From Candidatus Obscuribacterales bacterium (GTDB taxonomy: Bacteria > Cyanobacteriota > Vampirovibrionia > Obscuribacterales > Obscuribacteraceae): a stretch of 64,000 bases of DNA. Below the pieces are notes generated by a model. It was not told the origin of the DNA. It searched no databases and saw only the letters and a program-made list of their open reading frames with translations. The stretch spans positions 1 to 64,000 of the forward strand of contig JAIEOQ010000004.1 of assembly GCA_019750335.1 (NCBI GenBank), given 5' to 3'. Shown here piece by piece: positions 59,822-64,000 of this stretch (position 1 is the first letter of the stretch; each line of letters starts with the position of its first letter). The translations under genes were made by a program, and so were the position numbers.

Positions 59822-60433
59822 AGCGTATTGCAGAGTAGCAAAATTAGAAGTGTAGTCAATCTTGCTGGCTGAGCCGGTTGGGATATTCAGTCGCCAGAAA
59901 TTATCGATCGGCATTTGCAGCGCATCAATAATTGCCGATTTAATTACACCAGCGTGGGTGACCAGAATTATTTTGTTGCCGTTGTGTTCGGCAACAAGCT
60001 TGTTAATATCTTTTGCAATGCGCTCGTAAAGTTGAATAATCGATTCGCCGTTGGGCGGTGCGTTGCGAATCGGATCTTCACACCATTGTTTATAAAGCTC
60101 AGGTTGTGATTTCTTTATTTCCAAATAACTGCGGCTTTCCCAATCGCCGACATGTTGTTCGTCTAGGCCGGCGACAATATTTATCGACAGGTTCAAAGCG
60201 CTCGCTACAATGGCTGCCGTGGAGCGTACGCGGTCGGCCGGGCTTGCCAATAAAAGTTCCGGTTGTTCTTTGACAATCCAATTGGCCACGGACTCAGCTT
60301 GCTGCTTCCCGCGTTCAGTAAGAGCGGCTTTTGGGTCGCTGTAAAGTTGCCCTTTTTCGGTTTGTTCGGTGTGTCCGTGACGTACGAAAATTATGCTTGT
60401 GATTTTTTCTTCCGGATGAAGCGTTTCGCTCAA
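59807..60433 (-). CDS. Histidine phosphatase family protein
   Basis: 208 aa. The RHG motif IIFVRHGHTEQTEKG carries the catalytic His, and LVTHAGVIKSAI the second His. The pattern ALTERGKQQAESVANWIV and DEQHVGDWESRSY is typical of phosphoglycerate-mutase-like phosphatases, including CobC (alpha-ribazole phosphatase). The substrate is not resolved by sequence. It starts 14 bases after the aldolase gene and may be cotranscribed with it. No other cobalamin gene is present. Confidence 0.88.
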   Translation of the reverse strand: MSETLHPEEKITSIIFVRHGHTEQTEKGQLYSDPKAALTERGKQQAESVANWIVKEQPELLLASPADRVRSTAAIVASALNLSINIVAGLDEQHVGDWESRSYLEIKKSQPELYKQWCEDPIRNAPPNGESIIQLYERIAKDINKLVAEHNGNKIILVTHAGVIKSAIIDALQMPIDNFWRLNIPTGSASKIDYTSNFATLQYASLRF

Positions 60434-60447
60434 TTAGTGCACTCCAT

Positions 60448-61134
60448 TTACAATATTTTTACTGACCGACTTAATCCGTATACTGAGCGGATGGAAAGAA
60501 GCTTTCCTACTTGCTCTGGCGAGAGACTTTTCGCACCGCCCAACAAAGATGCCACAAGCAAAGTTTTGGCAAACTGTTCCAGGGCCTCCAGTTTGTAAAA
60601 AGCGTCCCAAATATCGCTACCTAAAGTGAGACTGCCGTGATGAGCCAGCATGATGGCGTCATGCTCTTTTACGAGCGGTTCAATGCTTTGGGGAATTTCA
60701 TCCGTACTTGGTGTTGCATACGGTGCTGTCGGAATGGAGCCGAGTGTGCAAACTATCTCCGGTAAAGTGTTAACAGATAGAGGCAAGCCGGCGACGGTGA
60801 AGCCGACCGCAGTGGCCGGATGAGCGTGAACTATAGCCATTATGTCCGGTCTTTCCACGTATGCGGCAAGATGCATTTTTAATTCAGTCGATGGCTTTGA
60901 ACCGGCGCTTGATCTCTCCAAAAGTGCACCGTGGATATCGGTAAAAATTACATCTTCACCTCTTAGCCTGCCTTTGCACGTGGAGCTGGCTGTGGATAAA
61001 ATGCGATTTGCTCCCAAGCGTATGCTCAGATTCCCCTCTTTACCGGATAAATAACCGCGATCGTATGCCAAGTGGGCAACCGCCAACAAATCTTCAATTG
61101 CTTTTTTGTCTGAATCGGAAATTGTTTCGCTCAC
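60448..61134 (-). CDS. Class II aldolase/adducin family protein
   Basis: 228 aa. Zinc ligands are visible in IVHAHPATAVGF and LAHHGSLTLGSD, and the acid Glu region PEIVCTLGSIPTAPY is present. Also conserved are YLSGKEGNLSIRLG and STELKMHLAAYVERPDI. The family includes fuculose-phosphate, ribulose-phosphate and methylthioribulose enzymes. Which sugar phosphate it acts on is unknown. It lies upstream of the histidine phosphatase gene. The 267 bases to the next gene hold no supported feature. Confidence 0.9.
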   Translation of the reverse strand: MSETISDSDKKAIEDLLAVAHLAYDRGYLSGKEGNLSIRLGANRILSTASSTCKGRLRGEDVIFTDIHGALLERSSAGSKPSTELKMHLAAYVERPDIMAIVHAHPATAVGFTVAGLPLSVNTLPEIVCTLGSIPTAPYATPSTDEIPQSIEPLVKEHDAIMLAHHGSLTLGSDIWDAFYKLEALEQFAKTLLVASLLGGAKSLSPEQVGKLLSIRSVYGLSRSVKIL

Positions 61135-61401
61135 AATGCACCATGTTTTATCAGTAACTAATTAAACCTTTGTTTGTCTTTTAAGTTCTCAACAGTAAAG
61201 TTATTTGTTGAAATCGTTTCTCCTGTCAACCGGGCTTAGAGCTCCAGATGCGGGGCTTTCGTCGAATGCTTTAGAGGAGGCTAAAGCAAGGACGTCAGGT
61301 GAGTGCTGTAATAATATAAAGCAAACACATCTTTGCAGGCACCTGTCATATAAACTGTTCCTGATGTAATCTTCGGACAGACTGTAATTAAGGTATCTTT
61401 C

Positions 61402-63147
61402 ATGCGCTGTCCCGAGTGTGAACAAAGAAATTCAGTAATCGCCAAAGAATGCGCTTCTTGTGGCACCAAGCTTAAGCAGAAAGGCTTAACCACTGCGATG
61501 AAGTTTGGTATTGGCGGTGCTTGCGTTCTTGTGGCGACAACTTTATATGTTGGCAGTATTCTGCCTAAATTGGCCGATCCGGCAGAAAATCTTGCTTCGG
61601 TAGCCAAAAGGTTGGCGGCTGGACCGAAGTCGACTGATGAAGCCCGGCAAATGAAAGCGGATTTTGCCGATGCTGTAAAAAAAATGCTTGCGAAAATCGG
61701 CGAAGACAATCCGACAGCCATTGCTCGAAAATTGCAAATGGCGCTTCCCAGTGCGGCTTTTGAAGTTCACGTTGTGGACTTGCCTAAAGGACTGAAACTG
61801 GTCGAAATAGACACGCTTCTGCAAGCAACAGATTTTCTTGTGATGAAAGGCACGACAGACGTCAAAGTATTTCAACTCTCCGGCTTTGAAGTATTCGATG
61901 ACGCGCGTGCTGTGAGTGATCAAGCCGGACCTGTGCTTGTTCTCCTAGGACATTCAAGCGGACAGATGCCTCATCGCCCGCAATTGAAAACTTACGCTCT
62001 TCTGCCTGATTATGTCGAAGATGAAAGCGAAAAAATGGTGCCGCCGATTAAAGGTGAAGGCACGGCCAGATTTATAAAAAATTCCAACGACGTTTATGTT
62101 GAACTAAGTCTGGCTTCCATGGCTCAATCTGACGGCATTAAGCTGGTACCGCCGATCTCCGCTGACATGCTTCTGCGACAAACGTTGCGTTGGCGTGATG
62201 CTCGTTATACTCCGGAAGTTCAGCTGGGTAATGACAGCTTTTCCTATCTATACTTTGTGGCGCGTGGTTTAGCGCATCCTGAACAATTAACAAGCATAGC
62301 CAAAATAATTGGCGGGCAAGGTGCCAAACTTATTAAAGAGCATGGTGCTGAGAGCCTCGGTGCTTTGACTGTACAAAAAACCGGTAGCGGTGCACAAATT
62401 GTTTCTTCAGCAAAAAATTTCAATTTGACCTTAGGAAAAACAGGTTCCGGTTGGGCTATTGCAAAATATAATGTTGCCGATAAAGTGCAACAAGATGCCG
62501 CTGCTTCATTACAAGCGGGCAATCAAACAGCGCCGGTAGAAGTGCCGGTTGTTGAATCGCCAACGCCAGCTCCTGCTCCGGTGGTAGCTCCGGCTCCGGC
62601 AGCTAACAATAATGCGCGTATCTCCACTTCTTTAAGTTCGGTCAGTGTACGTTTGCGTAGCCGACCAAGCACAAGCGCCAATACTTTAGTTGAGATACCG
62701 CGTGGCGCTGGGATCCAGATTACCGGTCAAGAAAAAGATTGGTATAAAGTCAATTATGAAGGCAAGAGCGGTTTTGTTTTTGCCGAATTAGTCGATGACG
62801 GTAAACCGAAACCGCTCAAAGAAGCCCTGGCGCCGGAGCCGGTCAAAGCGACTCCGCCGCCTGCTTCCGCTGGAACTGCCAGAGTGACTCGTCCTTGGGC
62901 TGTGCGGGATGAGAAACGACGTGCTCAAGGTTATGCTCGTGTCGGTGAAACTGTTTCTTTATTAAGCGGACTGAATAATCATAAATACAAAGTACGCTTG
63001 TCGGACGGCAGCATTGGCTGGTTAGATGGCGATGCGCTTGATTTAAGAGCCCCGTCTGCTGCGCCAAGCAAACCGGCAAAGTTAGTAAAATCACCTAAAG
63101 CTAAAGCAAAGCCGGTTAAATCAGAGATGCCGGAGTTTGTGCCGTAA
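61402..63147 (+). CDS. Zinc-ribbon/membrane/SH3-domain protein
   Basis: 581 aa. The N-terminal zinc ribbon has C-x2-C at residues 3/6 and 17/20 (RCPECEQRNSVIAKECASCG). A membrane helix near 33-55 follows, then a large exported region with no known fold. Two SH3-like domains lie near 410-460 (VSVRLRSRPSTSANTLVEI, SGFVFAELVDDG) and 490-555 (VGETVSLLSGLNNHKYKV), followed by a Lys/Pro-rich tail. SH3b domains often bind cell wall. A link between cytoplasmic zinc-ribbon and outside binding is likely, but its role is not known. Confidence 0.75.
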   Translation: MRCPECEQRNSVIAKECASCGTKLKQKGLTTAMKFGIGGACVLVATTLYVGSILPKLADPAENLASVAKRLAAGPKSTDEARQMKADFADAVKKMLAKIGEDNPTAIARKLQMALPSAAFEVHVVDLPKGLKLVEIDTLLQATDFLVMKGTTDVKVFQLSGFEVFDDARAVSDQAGPVLVLLGHSSGQMPHRPQLKTYALLPDYVEDESEKMVPPIKGEGTARFIKNSNDVYVELSLASMAQSDGIKLVPPISADMLLRQTLRWRDARYTPEVQLGNDSFSYLYFVARGLAHPEQLTSIAKIIGGQGAKLIKEHGAESLGALTVQKTGSGAQIVSSAKNFNLTLGKTGSGWAIAKYNVADKVQQDAAASLQAGNQTAPVEVPVVESPTPAPAPVVAPAPAANNNARISTSLSSVSVRLRSRPSTSANTLVEIPRGAGIQITGQEKDWYKVNYEGKSGFVFAELVDDGKPKPLKEALAPEPVKATPPPASAGTARVTRPWAVRDEKRRAQGYARVGETVSLLSGLNNHKYKVRLSDGSIGWLDGDALDLRAPSAAPSKPAKLVKSPKAKAKPVKSEMPEFVP

Positions 63148-63195
63148 TCACCTGATACAGTCGTTGACCTAAATATTCCCGAGCTGATTGTTCCA

Positions 63196-63204
63196 TGCTA
63201 TATT
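63196..63204 (+). promoter_or_regulatory. Extended -10 promoter of tRNA-Pro(UGG)
   Basis: TG-C-TATATT ends 7 bases before the tRNA, as expected for an extended -10 with a start near 63211. No convincing -35 at 17 bases; a TTGACC at 63164 is too far. Confidence 0.4.
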
Positions 63205-63211
63205 TGTTGGC

Positions 63212-63285
63212 CGGGACGTAGCGCAGCTTGGTAGCGCGGTTGCTTTGGGAGCAATAGGTCGCAGGTTCAAATCCTGTCGTCCCGA
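63212..63285 (+). tRNA. tRNA-Pro (anticodon UGG)
   Basis: Acceptor CGGGACG (63212-63218) pairs with CGTCCCG (63278-63284), and A63285 is the discriminator. Anticodon stem GTTGC/GCAAT with loop TTTGGGA gives UGG, the main proline decoder. The T-loop is TTCAAAT. CCA is not encoded. Confidence 0.95.
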
Positions 63286-63314
63286 GATTTTGGAATTGTC
63301 AACAGGGGTTCTGC

Positions 63315-63986
63315 TTAAGGCATTAAGCGGTAGCCAATTCCGTGCAAGTTTTCAATCATTGACGGTTTGCCTGGTTGATCAATTTTGGCGCGTAATTTGC
63401 GTACACAGGTGCGGATTGTATCGGCGGTGCGCTCCGAAGCTGAAGACCAGACTTTTTCCAAAAGTTCGTCTTGGCTGAAAGTTCGTCCGGGATGACGCAT
63501 CAGAAACTCAAGCAAGGCGTATTCGATTGGAGAAAGACGGATTGTGTTGCCATGCAAAAGCACGGCGTATTTGGAGCGGTCCAAGGTCAAGGCGCCGACG
63601 GTCAAGTTATCTGAAATAAGCGCGGCTGGGCGGCGCAGCAGTGCTTTTACGCGCAAAAACAGCTCTTTGACATGAAAAGGTTTAGTCAGATAATCGTCTA
63701 CCCCGGCTGAAAACCCGCTCTCTTTGTCTTGCAGAGTGTTGTTTGCCGTTAGCATGAGAATCGGTGCTTTACCGCCGCGGCTGCGAAATGTGCTGCAAAC
63801 TTCTACGCCGCTGATGCCTGGTAAGCCGACATCGAGAATGATCAAATCATAGGTATTAACGTTTAAGTAGGCTAAGGCATCTTCGCCATTTTCTACATGC
63901 TCAACCCTGTGTTTATCCAGCTCCAAATGATCTTGGATTGAAAGGGCAAGACTTTTATCGTCTTCAACGATGAGAATTTTAGCCAT
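63315..63986 (-). CDS. OmpR-family response regulator, orphan
   Basis: 223 aa. The receiver has IVEDDKSL, the phosphoacceptor Asp in LIILDVGLPGISGVEV, Thr in MLTANN and Lys in YLTKPFHVKE. The output winged helix shows LSPIEYALLEFLMRHPGRTF, ADTIRTCVRKLRAKID and ENLHGIGYRLMP. It is similar in plan to the regulator at 54.8 kb. No kinase lies in the window; one could lie beyond the right edge, where the promoter also begins. Confidence 0.93.
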   Translation of the reverse strand: MAKILIVEDDKSLALSIQDHLELDKHRVEHVENGEDALAYLNVNTYDLIILDVGLPGISGVEVCSTFRSRGGKAPILMLTANNTLQDKESGFSAGVDDYLTKPFHVKELFLRVKALLRRPAALISDNLTVGALTLDRSKYAVLLHGNTIRLSPIEYALLEFLMRHPGRTFSQDELLEKVWSSASERTADTIRTCVRKLRAKIDQPGKPSMIENLHGIGYRLMP

Positions 63987-64000
63987 AACACATCTATTTT

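Noticed and set aside
61135..61401. Possible small gene with GAGGAGG near 61276
   Set aside because: The only start in reach gives a frame of six codons; no support for a gene.
63188..63478. Frame across tRNA-Pro(UGG)
   Set aside because: Covers the tRNA and the end of the regulator gene; no protein features.
1..64000. CRISPR arrays, insertion sequences or prophage
   Set aside because: No regularly spaced direct repeats, transposase, integrase or phage structural genes were seen.

Overview
The window is a gene-dense bacterial chromosome segment with no insertion sequence, phage gene, CRISPR array or rRNA. It is bounded by two tRNA-Pro genes: CGG anticodon at the left edge, with its first base cut off by the window start, and UGG anticodon at 63.2 kb. 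Signal peptides, a probable lipoprotein, two Spy/CpxP-like periplasmic proteins and an anti-sigma factor suggest a two-membrane (Gram-negative type) cell. The CHAT-TPR protein, DUF389 protein, fused spermidine-synthase-like membrane protein, orphan OmpR-type regulators and many secreted proteins without clear relatives fit a large-genome, non-photosynthetic relative of cyanobacteria (Melainabacteria/Vampirovibrionia, Obscuribacter-like). That placement is an inference from gene style, not a database result.

Layout. 0-8 kb: tRNA-Pro, ruvA, an ICMT-like membrane protein, a thioredoxin-fold protein with an acidic/basic tail, dnaE, and speD behind a structured leader. 8-12 kb: a UspA protein, a lipoprotein, and a compact ECF sigma/anti-sigma/membrane-protein cassette headed by a CpxP-like gene. 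12-16.5 kb: aroC-aroB divergent from aroA, then an orphan HslV/proteasome-like peptidase. 17-22.7 kb: a MoxR / DUF58 / transglutaminase / DUF389 run. 22.7-30 kb: icd, a GHL10-type glycosidase-like protein, a matrixin-type metalloprotease, a tandem UspA and a degenerate multicopper oxidase. 30-38 kb: a secreted Gly-rich protein, purB, malQ, an unrecognised protein, rsmG and a J-domain-remnant protein. 38-48 kb: a receiver protein, the fused spermidine-synthase-like/TPR protein, sbcC, a membrane-anchored TPR protein, a DUF2142-like protein and a uridine kinase. 48-64 kb: a penicillin-acylase-family protein with a DUF3160-like partner, SpoIID-like and TPR proteins, an OmpR regulator, a secreted protein, a CHAT-TPR protease, a Spy-like protein, a histidine phosphatase, a class II aldolase, a zinc-ribbon/SH3 protein, tRNA-Pro(UGG) and a second OmpR regulator.

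How the parts relate. Housekeeping functions (replication, recombination, shikimate pathway, purine and polyamine metabolism, TCA cycle, maltodextrin metabolism) alternate with envelope and stress genes. The clearest local regulatory unit is the ECF sigma cassette: its genes overlap by a few bases, and the CpxP-like gene upstream is separated from the sigma gene by a strong hairpin. Convergent neighbours are packed so tightly that stop codons commonly overlap by 4 to 24 bases.

Many annotated starts differ from the longest reading frame. They were chosen from Shine-Dalgarno spacing, ATGA-type overlaps and family N-termini. I found no single fully novel system. The best candidates for new biology are the orphan HslV-like peptidase, the ECF/CpxP cassette, the speD leader, the copper-site-less multicopper oxidase, and the CHAT-TPR protease next to a Spy-like protein.
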